Assembly: GCA_003725745.1 (NCBI GenBank)
Contig: RHDP01000001.1
Location: 4,534,501 to 4,598,500 of the forward strand
DNA from: Streptomyces sp. I6
GTDB taxonomy: Bacteria > Actinomycetota > Actinomycetes > Streptomycetales > Streptomycetaceae
DNA length: 64,000 bases
Reading direction: 5' to 3'
This document shows positions 47,420 through 58,406 of the stretch, one piece after another (position 1 is the stretch's first letter; each line of letters opens with the position of its first letter). The notes beneath the pieces were generated by a model, which made no database searches, was not told the origin of the DNA, and worked only from the letters and a program-made list of their open reading frames with translations. The translations under genes and the position numbers were made by a program.

Positions 47420-47467
47420 AGCATACATGTAGGGGGGTGAGTTGAGGCACCCCCACATCTTGTGTCG
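47420..47467 (-). promoter_or_regulatory. nrdA promoter region with possible NrdR box
   Basis: On the minus strand TATGCT (47425-47420) is a likely -10; the -35 is weak. Further upstream, CACATCTTGTGT (47454-47465, plus strand), with ACA-TCT-TGT symmetry, resembles NrdR boxes that control ribonucleotide reductase genes. The NrdR assignment is tentative. Confidence 0.45.
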
Positions 47468-47624
47468 TGGCCCGCTCAGGGCTTTGGACGTAGGTCGGCG
47501 GGGCGGCGGCCCGGGCACGGGTCTCCCGTCCCGCCCCGTCCGGGCAACGGGTACGCGAGACGGGCCTCCGCCTCTCCCCGGAGGGAGGTGCGGAGGCCCG
47601 TGGGCGGCCGGCCGGACCGGGTGC

Positions 47625-47863
47625 TCAGCAGCAGCGGAACCCCTTGCGGGGGTCGGCCTCCCGTTCGTCCGTGCGGCGGCGTTCGAACGCGCGGCGGGAC
47701 ATCACCTCCGCGTCGGGGTCGTGCGCCCGGGTGTGGGCCACATAGCGGTCGTACACCGACTCGCCCGAGACCTCGCGCACGTACCAGCGGACCCAGCCCA
47801 CCGCGCGCCGTACCCCGCTCACCACCGTCGCACCCGCCGTACCGGCCATACCCGCCACGGTAC

Positions 47864-47867
<4 letters not shown>
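47625..47867 (-). CDS. YbdD/YjiX family small protein, CstA partner
   Basis: 80 residues from GTG 47867, overlapping the cstA stop (GTGA). Family signature: W-Y-V-R-E-V-S-GES-YDRYV in the centre and MSRRAFERRR near the end, finishing in RCC. In E. coli YbdD is needed for pyruvate uptake by CstA. Position and overlap say the same here. It is the last gene of the unit. Confidence 0.9.
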
Positions 47868-50059
<2,192 letters not shown>

Positions 50060-50239
50060 GGTGTGGCTCCCGTCCCCTGTTGATCGCCTGTAACGCGCGA
50101 GCAATCTAGGCGACTGCTTCCTCGGGCGGCACCCCTGTCCGCATCTCGGTACGGCAAAGACTGCGACGGCGCCGTCGGGTGCGGGCCGCTCCGCGACCTG
50201 GTCGGGCCCCCGGAGGGCGGCCCCGGGCTCTGGGGGCCG

Positions 50240-51007
50240 TCAGGAGGACCCGGGGCGCCGGAGCCTGGCCACGAACTTGTAGCGGTCGCCCCGGTAGACC
50301 GAGCGGACCCACTCGACGGGCTCGCCGCCGGCGTCGAGCGAGTGCCGCGAGAGCATCAGCATCGGCAGGCCGACGTCCGTGCCGAGCAGTCCCGCCTCGC
50401 GGGGGGTGGCCAGGGAGGTCTCGATGGTCTCCTCGGCCTCGGCGAGGTGGACGTCGTACACCTCGGCCAGCGCGGTGTAGAGGGAGGTGTACTTCACCAG
50501 GGACCGGCGCAGCGCCGGGAAGCGCTTCGCGGACAGGTGCGTGGTCTCGATCGCCATCGGTTCGCCGCTGGCCAGCCGGAGGCGCTCGATGCGCAGCACC
50601 CGTCCGCCCGGTGCGATGTCCAGCAGTCCGGCGAGCGTGTCGTCGGCCGTCACATAGCCGATGTCCAGCAGTTGCGACGCGGGTTCCAGTCCCTGGGCCA
50701 GCATGTCCTCGGTGTACGAGGTCAGCTGGAGTGCCTGGGAGACCTTGGGCTTGGCGACGAACGTGCCCTTGCCCTGGATGCGCTCCAGCCGTCCCTCGAC
50801 GACCAGTTCCTGGAGCGCCTGGCGCACGGTGGTGCGCGAGGTGTCGAACTCGGCGGCGAGCGTGCGCTCCGGCGGCACGGGCGTGCCGGGGGGCATGGTC
50901 TCCGTCATGTCGAGCAAGTGCCTTTTGAGCCGGTAGTACTTGGGCACGCGTGCGGTCCGGGCCGCCGTCCCGTTCTCCGGCCCGGTGCCGGCCCCGTCCG
51001 TGGCCAT
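50240..51007 (-). CDS. dasR: GntR/HutC-family master regulator DasR
   Basis: 255 residues from ATG 51007. It is very close to the S. coelicolor protein as I remember it: the winged helix has [19 protein letters not shown] and [15 protein letters not shown], and the UTRA ligand domain has [19 protein letters not shown] and [18 protein letters not shown]. DasR represses N-acetylglucosamine, chitin and development-related genes and is released by amino-sugar phosphates. It is divergent from dasA, with two dre-like sites between them. A minus-strand -10 TATAAG lies near 51143-51148. Confidence 0.95.
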   Translation of the reverse strand: MATDGAGTGPENGTAARTARVPKYYRLKRHLLDMTETMPPGTPVPPERTLAAEFDTSRTTVRQALQELVVEGRLERIQGKGTFVAKPKVSQALQLTSYTEDMLAQGLEPASQLLDIGYVTADDTLAGLLDIAPGGRVLRIERLRLASGEPMAIETTHLSAKRFPALRRSLVKYTSLYTALAEVYDVHLAEAEETIETSLATPREAGLLGTDVGLPMLMLSRHSLDAGGEPVEWVRSVYRGDRYKFVARLRRPGSS

Positions 51008-51164
51008 GGCCTGCCTTCCCGACTCGTGTGGTGCTGCCGTCACCGGCTCCTCCGTTGGTTGCGGCTCACATGGTGGCACGGTCCGGTCACGGGTCGTCGC
51101 CCTCCCTCAGGTGTCGGTCCGGTAACGGACGCGACAGCCCTTCTTATACACCCTTGACACCCTT

Positions 51165-51204
51165 AAAGGTCTAGGCCAAGCTCCCGGTACTGGTCTAAAC
51201 CATT
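51165..51204. promoter_or_regulatory. two DasR operators (dre) between dasR and dasA
   Basis: The site at 51189-51204, ACTGGTCTAAACCATT, matches the dre consensus ACTGGTCTAGACCACT at 14 of 16 positions. A weaker one at 51165-51180, AAAGGTCTAGGCCAAG, keeps the GGTCTAG core. They lie in the shared promoter region of dasR and dasABCD, just downstream of TTGACA at 51154-51159. Confidence 0.85.
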
Positions 51205-51298
51205 CAAGGCCATGTCCCGGCCCCACGGGCGGTCTCGGCGTATGACTCCGTATTCCTCGCGGTGGGCGGGGGGGTGCAGCATCCCTGAGGAGGGTGGC

Positions 51299-52576
51299 GT
51301 GAAGCGCAAGCTCATCGCGGCGATCGGCGTCGCGGGCATGATGGCCGGCCTTGCCGCATGCGGTTCCGGCGACAGCGGGGGCGAGGCCGGGGCGGACGTC
51401 GAGGAACTCACCGTCTGGCTGACGGTCGACGCCCAGAACAACTGGCCCGAGCTGGTGAAGGCGGCCGACGACGCGGTCACCGGAAAGCACCCCGGCCTCA
51501 GGATCAGGCACGAGTACTACGGCTGGCCGGACAAGAACGCCAAGCTCGACGCCGTCCTCGCCACCGACAAGGCCCCCGACGTCGTCGAGATGGGCAACAC
51601 CGAGATGCTCGGCTACATGGTCAAGGGCGCCTTCGCCGAGGTCGACCCGAAGCGCTTCGACCGGTCCGACGCCTGGCTCGACGGCCTGCGGGAGTCCGTC
51701 ACCTACGAGGGCCGGACCTACGGCGTCCCCTACTACGCGGGCGGCCGCGTCGGCAACTGGCGCAAGGACGTCGCCGCCGAGGCCGGGGTGAAGACCCCGC
51801 CGAGGACGTACGCGGAACTGACCGCCGCACTGGACGCGATCCAGAAGAAGAAGGGCCCCGCGTTCAGCGCCTGGTACCAGCCGTCGCCGGACTGGTACGC
51901 CGCGATGTCCTTCGTCTACGACGCGGGCGGCGCCATCGCCGAGAAGGAGGGCGGCCGGTGGAAGGCCACCCTCTCCTCGCCCGAGTCCCTCAAGGGCCTG
52001 AACGAGTACAAGAGGGTGCTCGACACCTATATGAAGGCCGACAAGACCAAGGACGAGTCGGACCGCTACCTCGTGTACGGCCAGGGCAACGCCGGCATGA
52101 TCTTCGGCGCGGCCTGGGAGGGCGCGACCGCCGAGGACCCCGAGAACGACAAGACCGGCAAGCTCAAGGGCAACCTCGAGAACTTCGTGATGCCCGGTCC
52201 CTCCGGCGGCAACATGCCCGTGTTCCTGGGCGGTTCGGACCTGGCCATCCCGGTCAAGTCGAAGGCGCAGGACGTCGCCGCCGAGTGGATCAACGCCTTC
52301 ACCGGTGCCCGGGGGCAGCAGGGCCTGCTCGCCAAGGGCAACCTGCCCAACAACAAGACGGACCTGGCGACCCTGAAGGGCGACCCGGCCACGGCCGTGC
52401 CGGCCACGGCCGCCGAGTCCAGCTGGTTCGTCCCGACGGCACCGGGCTGGGGCCAGGTGGAGAAGGCCCGGACCCTGAAGACCATGCTCCAGGAGATCGG
52501 GACCGGGAAGAAGTCGGTCGAGGAGGCCGCGAAGGCGGCCGACGAGGCGATCGACAAGGTCATCAACACCAAGTGA
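51299..52576 (+). CDS. dasA: N,N'-diacetylchitobiose-binding lipoprotein DasA
   Basis: Extracellular solute-binding protein of the chitobiose ABC importer. The GTG at 51299 (GAGGAGG upstream) gives a lipoprotein signal MKRKLIAAIGVAGMMAGLAA with the lipidated cysteine at 21 (LAAC). 425 residues with a family 1 binding fold (VDAQNNWPELVKAADDAV; WYQPSPDWYAAMSFVYDAGG). First gene of dasABCD; ATP hydrolysis is expected from a shared ATPase (MsiK) encoded elsewhere, because none is present here. Confidence 0.94.
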   Translation: MKRKLIAAIGVAGMMAGLAACGSGDSGGEAGADVEELTVWLTVDAQNNWPELVKAADDAVTGKHPGLRIRHEYYGWPDKNAKLDAVLATDKAPDVVEMGNTEMLGYMVKGAFAEVDPKRFDRSDAWLDGLRESVTYEGRTYGVPYYAGGRVGNWRKDVAAEAGVKTPPRTYAELTAALDAIQKKKGPAFSAWYQPSPDWYAAMSFVYDAGGAIAEKEGGRWKATLSSPESLKGLNEYKRVLDTYMKADKTKDESDRYLVYGQGNAGMIFGAAWEGATAEDPENDKTGKLKGNLENFVMPGPSGGNMPVFLGGSDLAIPVKSKAQDVAAEWINAFTGARGQQGLLAKGNLPNNKTDLATLKGDPATAVPATAAESSWFVPTAPGWGQVEKARTLKTMLQEIGTGKKSVEEAAKAADEAIDKVINTK

Positions 52577-52650
52577 CCCTCCGGCAGGGCCCCGTCACCG
52601 ACGGCGGGGCCCTGCTCCCGTACCAGGAGAAGAACGGCTGGGAGCGCCCG

Positions 52651-53700
52651 ATGAGTGCCGCAGACACCACCACCGCCAAGGTGCCGCCGACGCGGCCGCC
52701 GGCACCCCCGGGTGCCGGTGAAGGAGCCGGTCAAGGAGCCGGTGGAGGGGCCGAAGGAACCGGAGGGGCCGGTGAAGCGGGGAGGCCGGCCCGGCAGCGG
52801 CGGCGCGCGGGCGGCGGGGCCGCGCTCCCGTGGGCGCTGCTCGCCCCCTGCCTGCTCGTGCTGCTGCTGGTCCTCGGCTATCCGCTGACCCGGCTGGTGA
52901 CCCTCTCCTTCCAGAAGTTCGGGCAGCCCCAGCTGTGGGGCTTCCAGCAGCCCGAGCCGGTCGGCTTCGCCCACTTCGGCAGAATCCTCGGGGACGGGGA
53001 GTTCTGGGCCGTCGTCGTCCGCACGGTCCTCTTCGCCGGTGGCGCGGTGACCCTCACCATGGTGCTCGGCATGCTGACGGCCCTGCTGCTGCAGCGGGTG
53101 TCCGGCTGGGTGAAGGCGCTGGTCAACATCGCGCTCGTGGCCAGCTGGGGCATGCCCGTCATCGTCGCCACCGCCATCTTCAAGTGGCTGTTCGACACCG
53201 ACTACGGAGTGCTCAACTGGCTGCTGAGCAGGCTCCCCGGTGTCGACATGATCGGGCACAACTGGTTCGCCGGCGGTCCGCAGGGTCTCGCCGTCATCAT
53301 GCTGCTCGTGGTCTGGGGCGCCGTCCCCTTCGTGGCCATCACGCTCAGCGCGGGGCTCACCCAGGTGCCCAGGGAACTCGAGGAGGCCGCCCGGCTCGAC
53401 GGCGCCGGCTCGTGGGGCGTCTTCCGGTACGTCACCCTGCCGGTCCTCAAACCCATCATCGTCATGCTCACGACGCTCTCCGTCATCTGGGACATGGGCG
53501 TCTTCCCGCAGGTCTTCGTGATGCGCAACGGCCACCCCGAGGCCGAGTTCCAGCTGCTGACGACGTACTCGTACGACAAGGCCTTCGTGGTCAACGACTA
53601 CGGCGGCGGCTCGGCGATCGCCCTGGTCACGGTCGTCCTGCTGCTCGGCGTGGTCGCGGTCTACATGCGCCAGATGCTGAAGATCGGAGAGGTCGAGTGA
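52651..53700 (+). CDS. dasB: chitobiose ABC transporter permease DasB
   Basis: 349 residues from ATG 52651. A Pro/Gly/Glu-rich cytoplasmic leader of about 55 residues precedes six membrane helices of the MalF type. The ATPase-docking EAA loop reads ELEEAARLDGAGSWGVFRYV. Its stop overlaps the dasC start (GTGA), so the two permeases are made together. Confidence 0.94.
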   Translation: MSAADTTTAKVPPTRPPAPPGAGEGAGQGAGGGAEGTGGAGEAGRPARQRRRAGGGAALPWALLAPCLLVLLLVLGYPLTRLVTLSFQKFGQPQLWGFQQPEPVGFAHFGRILGDGEFWAVVVRTVLFAGGAVTLTMVLGMLTALLLQRVSGWVKALVNIALVASWGMPVIVATAIFKWLFDTDYGVLNWLLSRLPGVDMIGHNWFAGGPQGLAVIMLLVVWGAVPFVAITLSAGLTQVPRELEEAARLDGAGSWGVFRYVTLPVLKPIIVMLTTLSVIWDMGVFPQVFVMRNGHPEAEFQLLTTYSYDKAFVVNDYGGGSAIALVTVVLLLGVVAVYMRQMLKIGEVE

Positions 53701-54560
53701 GCGCCGTGACCGGGAACGCCGCCCCACGCCGCCGCCGCAGGCCCGGCCGCGGCCGACTCGGCTGGAACCTGCTCGGCCTGCTGGTCTTCGCCACCGCGGG
53801 CTTCCCCGTCTACTGGATGCTCAACACGGCCCTCAAACCCGCGAAGGACGCGATCGACCCCGACCCGCGCTTCTTCCCCCGGACGTTCACCCCGGAGAAC
53901 TTCGCCCGCGCCTTCGAGGTCGCCGACTTCTGGGGCCCGGTCGGCCGCAGCCTCGCCGTCTCGCTGGTCGTGGTGCTCATCGGCATCGTGGTCGGCATGC
54001 TGGCGGCGCTCGCGATCTCCCGCTTCGCCTTCCGCGGCCGCAAGGTCGTGATCGTCGGCATCCTGGCCGTGCAGATGGTCCCGCTGGTCGCGATGATCAT
54101 TCCGGTGTTCCTGCTCCTGAACGACCTCGGCCAGTACGACAGGCTCACCGGTCTGATCATCACGTACCTCACCTTCGTCCTCCCCTTCACGGTGTGGACG
54201 CTGCGCGGGTTCATCGTCAACATCCCCAAGGAGCTGGAGGAGGCGGCCATGGTCGACGGCTGCACCCGCACCGGCGCCTTCGTGCGGGTGGTCCTCCCGC
54301 TGCTCGCCCCGGGCATGGTGGCCACGTCCGTGTACGCCTTCATCCAGGCGTGGAACGAGTACCTGTACGCCCTGATGCTGATGAGCCAGCAGAACCAGAC
54401 AGCCACCGTCTGGCTCGGCAACTTCACCACCAAGCACGGCACCGAGTACGCGCCGATGATGGCCGGCGCCACGATGATGGCCGTCCCGATCGTGATCCTC
54501 TTCCTCCTCGTCCAGCGCAAGATGGCCGCGGGTCTGACGGCCGGCGCAGTGAAGGGATGA
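53697..54560 (+). CDS. dasC: chitobiose ABC transporter permease DasC
   Basis: 287 residues from GTG 53697. MalG-type permease with six helices after an arginine-rich N-terminus ([18 protein letters not shown]). EAA loop ELEEAAMVDGCTRTGAFVRV. Its stop overlaps or abuts the start of the following glycosidase gene, continuing the operon. Confidence 0.94.
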   Translation: MSAVTGNAAPRRRRRPGRGRLGWNLLGLLVFATAGFPVYWMLNTALKPAKDAIDPDPRFFPRTFTPENFARAFEVADFWGPVGRSLAVSLVVVLIGIVVGMLAALAISRFAFRGRKVVIVGILAVQMVPLVAMIIPVFLLLNDLGQYDRLTGLIITYLTFVLPFTVWTLRGFIVNIPKELEEAAMVDGCTRTGAFVRVVLPLLAPGMVATSVYAFIQAWNEYLYALMLMSQQNQTATVWLGNFTTKHGTEYAPMMAGATMMAVPIVILFLLVQRKMAAGLTAGAVKG

Positions 54561-54568
54561 ACCCTCCC

Positions 54569-56080
54569 ATGACGACGCTCGTGGACCGCACCGACTCGCT
54601 CACCCGCGACGCCCTCGCCGTGCTGCAGCCCGGCTTCGTCGGCACCACCGCACCCGACTGGCTGCTGCGCAGGATCGGGGAAGGACTGTCCTCCGTCGGG
54701 CTGTTCGGCCGCAACGTCGCCTCGCCCGGCCAGCTCGCCGACCTCACGGCCCGGTTGCGGGCGGAGCGCGAGGACGTCCTCGTCGCGATCGACGAGGAGG
54801 GCGGCGACGTCACGCGCCTGGAGGTCCGCACCGGCTCCTCCTTCCCCGGCAACTACGCGCTCGGGTCGGTGGACGACGTCGAACTGACCCGGGCGGTGGC
54901 CGCCGAACTCGGCCGCCGGCTGGCCGAGTGCGGGGTCGACCTCAACTGGGCCCCCTCGGCCGACGTCAACTCGAATCCGGACAATCCCGTCATCGGAGTG
55001 CGTTCCTTCGGTGCGGATCCCGCGCTGGTCGCCCGGCATACCGCCGCGTACGTCCGGGGCCTCCAGTCCGCCGGCGTCGCTGCATGTGCCAAGCATTTTC
55101 CGGGACATGGTGACACGGCCGTCGACTCCCACCACGCCCTGCCCCGGATCGATGTGGAGTCGGCCACGTTGCACTCGCGTGAGCTGCAGCCTTTCCGCGC
55201 GGCCGTTTCGGCCGGTTCCAAATCCGTCATGAGCGCGCATATCCTGCTACCCGCGCTCGACCCGGACCGTCCGGCCACCCTGAGCCCGCGGGTCCTCACC
55301 GGACTGCTGCGGCAGGAGCTGGGCTACAGCGGACTGATCGTCACCGACGGCATGGAGATGCAGGCCGTCTCCGCCGTCTACGGCATCGAGCGCGGCAGCG
55401 TCCTCGCGATCGCCGCCGGTGCCGACGCGATCTGCGTCGGCGGCGGCCTGGCCGACGAGGACACCGTGCTGCGGCTGCGCGACGCGCTGGTCGCCGCGGT
55501 GCGCCGGGGCGAGCTGCCCGAGGAGCGACTGGCCGACGCGGCGGCGCGGGTGCGCGCGCTCGCGGACTGGACCAGGGGGGCCAGGGGGGCGGCATCGGAG
55601 CCGGGCGCGGCTTCACAGGAGGGGACCGCGCCCGGCACCGAGATCGGTCTGGCGGCCGCCCGGCGGGCCGTGCGCGTCACGGTGGGGGAGTGCCGCCGTG
55701 AGCCGCTGACGACCGCGCCGTACGTCGCCGCCTTCACCCCGGTGGCGAACATCGCCGTCGGTGGCGAGACCCCGTGGGGAGTCGCGGCGGAACTGGCCCG
55801 CATCCTCCCGGGTACGGAGACCGGAACCTACGCGGACGCCGCCGTCGACGACGTCCTCCTGGCGGCCGGTGGCCGCCGCATCGTGGCCGTCGTGCGCGAC
55901 GCCCACCGCCACCCGTGGATGTCGCGGTCCCTGGACGCCCTCGTGGCGGCCCGCCCGGACACGATCGTCGTGGAGATGGGCCTCAACGCCGCCCCGCCGA
56001 GGGGAGCCCTCCATGTGGCCACCTACGGCGCGGCCCGGGTCTGCGGGATCGCGGCGGCGGAGGCCGTGACCGGGGCCTGA
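54569..56080 (+). CDS. dasD: GH3 family beta-N-acetylglucosaminidase DasD
   Basis: 503 residues from ATG 54569 (MTTLVDRTDSLTRDALAV); the ATG at 54557 overlapping the dasC stop is possible but lacks ribosome-site spacing. GH3 motifs: IDEEGGDVTRL, KHFPGHGDTAVDSHHALP (the His-containing loop of NagZ-type enzymes) and LIVTDGMEMQAV with the nucleophile aspartate. No signal peptide, so it should split imported chitobiose in the cytoplasm. Last gene of dasABCD; a strong hairpin follows at 56249. Confidence 0.92.
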   Translation: MTTLVDRTDSLTRDALAVLQPGFVGTTAPDWLLRRIGEGLSSVGLFGRNVASPGQLADLTARLRAEREDVLVAIDEEGGDVTRLEVRTGSSFPGNYALGSVDDVELTRAVAAELGRRLAECGVDLNWAPSADVNSNPDNPVIGVRSFGADPALVARHTAAYVRGLQSAGVAACAKHFPGHGDTAVDSHHALPRIDVESATLHSRELQPFRAAVSAGSKSVMSAHILLPALDPDRPATLSPRVLTGLLRQELGYSGLIVTDGMEMQAVSAVYGIERGSVLAIAAGADAICVGGGLADEDTVLRLRDALVAAVRRGELPEERLADAAARVRALADWTRGARGAASEPGAASQEGTAPGTEIGLAAARRAVRVTVGECRREPLTTAPYVAAFTPVANIAVGGETPWGVAAELARILPGTETGTYADAAVDDVLLAAGGRRIVAVVRDAHRHPWMSRSLDALVAARPDTIVVEMGLNAAPPRGALHVATYGAARVCGIAAAEAVTGA

Positions 56081-56248
56081 GGGGCGAGCGGTACGCGCGC
56101 CCCCGGTGGCACCGGCGGCGTCCCGGCGGACGGGTCCGGCGGCGCACCGCCGCCCCGCCCGGCCGCAGGCGCCGAGGGCCCCGCACCGGCGACCGGGACG
56201 CCGGAGGAGGACGGCCGCACACCGGCCGTCGAGCCCGGTCGCGAAGGC

Positions 56249-56291
56249 GGCGATACCGGTCCGCCGGCTCTACGGGCGGACCGGTATCGCC
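56249..56291. terminator. 17-bp perfect hairpin downstream of dasD
   Basis: GGCGATACCGGTCCGCC (56249-56265) and its complement (56275-56291) enclose a 9-base loop. Likely end of the das operon and perhaps also of nagB transcripts. Confidence 0.8.
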
Positions 56292-56362
56292 GTGCGTGGG
56301 TGCGTGGGTGCGTGGGTGCGTGGGTGCGTGGGTGCGCGGGCGTGCGGGCGTGCGGGCGTGCG
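56291..56362. repeat. 8-bp tandem repeat GTGCGTGG and GTGCGGGC variants
   Basis: Five to six copies of GTGCGTGG run from 56292, then grade into GTGCGGGC copies. It begins at the base where the terminator stem ends. Slippage-prone tract with no coding role apparent. Confidence 0.8.
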
Positions 56363-56653
56363 CGGCGACCGCGGGGGCGGTGGCCGGCCGGCCGCGCCGG
56401 GCGTGCCCGCCCCGGCCGCCGGTGGGGCCGGGGCGGGGGCCGGCCGTGGCCCCTGGTCGCCGCTGGGCGGTGTGTCCCGGCGGGTCCGGTTCTCGCCGGG
56501 CCGGACGGGCCGGGTACGGGTGCCGGGTGGCTGCGTGTGTGCGTGATCGCGGCCGTGATCGCGTGCGTCGTACGGGCCGCGTAGCCGGCGCTCGGCGGGG
56601 GTGGCCCCGGGGCGCCGTTCCGTGGCGCGGCCGGGGCCGGGCGGTGGCGCGCC

Positions 56654-57439
56654 CTACAGGGCCTGCCAGGCCGGCTTGTGCGCGTACGCGTGGCGGAAGT
56701 AGCCCGCCAGCTTCAGCTTCGAGGCCGCCGCCTCGTCGACCACGACCGTCGCATGCGGATGCAGTTGCAGCGCCGAGGCGGGGCAGACCGCCGCGACGGG
56801 GCCTTCCACGGTCGCCGCGACCGCCTCCGCCTTTCCCTCGCCGGTGGCCAGCAGCACCAGGTGCCGGGCCTCCAGGATCGTCCCGATCCCCTGGGTGACG
56901 ACGTGGTGCGGCACCTGCTCGATGTCGCCGTCGAAGAAGCGGGCGTTGTCCGTGCGGGTCTGCTCGGTCAGCGTCTTGATCCTCGTGCGTGAGGCGAGCG
57001 ACGAGCACGGTTCGTTGAACCCGATGTGCCCGTCCGTGCCGATCCCCAGCAGTTGCAGGTCGACACCGCCCGCCGCCGCCAGGGCCGCCTCGTACGCCTC
57101 GCAGGCGGCGCGGACGTCGTCCGCGGAGCCGTCCGGGCCGATGAACGCGTCCGGGCTCAGCCCGAGTGGCTCCACGACCTCGCGCAGCACCACCGAGCGG
57201 TACGACTCGGGGTGCCCGGCGGGCAGGCCCACGTACTCGTCGAGCTGCGCGATCCGGGCCCGGGAGACGTCCGCCGCCCCCGTCCGGACCCGCGCTGCCA
57301 GGGCCTCGTAGACGGGCAGCGGCGTCGACCCCGTGGCCACCCCGAGCAGTGCGTCGGGCTTGCGGTGGAGCAGGTCAGCGATGCCCTGCGCGACGAGCTC
57401 CCCGCCCGCCCCGGCGTCCTGGACGATGACAACTTCCAC
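56654..57439 (-). CDS. nagB: glucosamine-6-phosphate deaminase NagB
   Basis: Converts glucosamine-6-phosphate to fructose-6-phosphate and ammonia. 261 residues from GTG 57439 (MEVVIVQDAGAGGEL), chosen over ATG 57469, which has no ribosome site. Motifs: GVATGSTPLPVYEAL, QLDEYVGLP and the catalytic LLGIGTDGHIGFNEP. A dre-like operator lies 30-45 bases upstream of the chosen start. It completes the pathway: DasABC import, DasD cleavage, then deamination. Confidence 0.95.
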   Translation of the reverse strand: MEVVIVQDAGAGGELVAQGIADLLHRKPDALLGVATGSTPLPVYEALAARVRTGAADVSRARIAQLDEYVGLPAGHPESYRSVVLREVVEPLGLSPDAFIGPDGSADDVRAACEAYEAALAAAGGVDLQLLGIGTDGHIGFNEPCSSLASRTRIKTLTEQTRTDNARFFDGDIEQVPHHVVTQGIGTILEARHLVLLATGEGKAEAVAATVEGPVAAVCPASALQLHPHATVVVDEAAASKLKLAGYFRHAYAHKPAWQAL

Positions 57440-57468
57440 TCTGGGCCTGCCGATCGCTTGAAAGGTCA

Positions 57469-57484
57469 TGTGGTATAGACCAAT
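57469..57484. promoter_or_regulatory. dre-like DasR operator before nagB
   Basis: TGTGGTATAGACCAAT shares the GGT-N-TAGACCA core with the dre consensus (about 12 of 16). It sits where a promoter-proximal operator of nagB is expected. Confidence 0.75.
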
Positions 57485-58406
57485 CTAGCAGAGTGGGGTG
57501 GCGTCCCGGTGAATCCCGGTCGGCGGAGGCATGGCCCGTGGCCGACCGGCCCCGGCCCCGTGCGGGGGATGCGTCATGCCGGTCAGGGCGTACGGGGGCA
57601 CCGCGGGCGGCCGGTCCGGATCCCGGCCGGGATCCGGAGAACGGCGTTCGGCCCTGCGCCGAACCCCGCTCATCCCCGCCGCCCCCCGCTGATCCCCCTG
57701 ATCCTCGCTGATCCCCGCCGAGCCCGGCCTGGGCCATGCCGGGAATCCACGGCGAAAACCCTTTGGGCGGATCCGCGTGGTCGCCGCAGCGGCCGCCGGG
57801 TCCAGGCCCGGACCGATGCCGCCGAGCGCACGCGGTGCGGATGGCGACCCGGCGCGTCCCGGCGGGCGCGGGTGCGGCGAGGCCGTTCCGCGGCCCCGCT
57901 GCGGCCGGCGGGCTCGACCGGTCGCCCGGCGGCGGCGCCGTGCTCCCCTGCCTCGTGCGAGGGCCGGAACCGAGAGTCGAGGAGGACCCCGGCGGGCTCC
58001 GCAGCGCCCATCGAAGGGACGGCGGAGCGGGTCCTGCCGAACACCGGAGTGCCCGGCATCCTCCCGGCCCCCGAAAGACCCGCGGGCCGCGGCGCCGGGA
58101 CGGGACCCTCAACCCGTCCGGCACCGCAGCCCGGAGTTGCCCGGCCGGCGGGTGTGCGGTCCCGGTCGGCCGTGTGGAGGCCCTCGGCGCAGTCAGGGCA
58201 GAGAGCGCCGGGTCCTCGGTCCACCCTCCTGTGCGGGGAAGGTGGAGGTCTTCTGCTGTCCGCCGTCCGGGACGTGTCCCGGCGCGGCGATGCCATTCTG
58301 GGCTAGACCATTCCGTGCTGTCCATCCGTACGCACGCACTGTCCGGGCCCATCCTCCCCTACGGAGGCCCGTCCCGTCAGGTTCTCGCCAAAGGTACGCT
58401 CACAGC
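57485..58406. other. long spacer without a supported gene
   Basis: About 920 bases between divergent nagB and the sensor kinase. Open frames occur in all directions but read as Arg/Pro/Gly-rich composition artefacts; none has a ribosome site with recognisable protein. Between 57665 and 57725 the word GCTGATCCCC recurs. A dre-like site at 58297 is the only clear signal. Confidence 0.5.
58297..58312. promoter_or_regulatory. candidate dre site upstream of the sensor kinase gene
   Basis: TCTGGGCTAGACCATT matches the dre consensus at 13 of 16 positions, including the CTAGACCA half. It is about 95 bases upstream of the kinase start. Not known to me as a DasR target, so treat as a prediction. Confidence 0.5.

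Larger units (their letters stand above)
56081..56653. other. GC-rich spacer between dasD and nagB
   Basis: About 570 bases between convergent genes. Apart from the terminator and the 8-bp repeat listed separately there is only low-complexity GC-rich DNA. Open frames are artefacts of the composition. Confidence 0.55.

Noticed and set aside
56291-56362. CRISPR-like array
   Set aside because: The unit is 8 bp with no spacers; a slippage repeat. The 53-bp and 34-bp arrays likewise have no unique spacers and no cas genes nearby.
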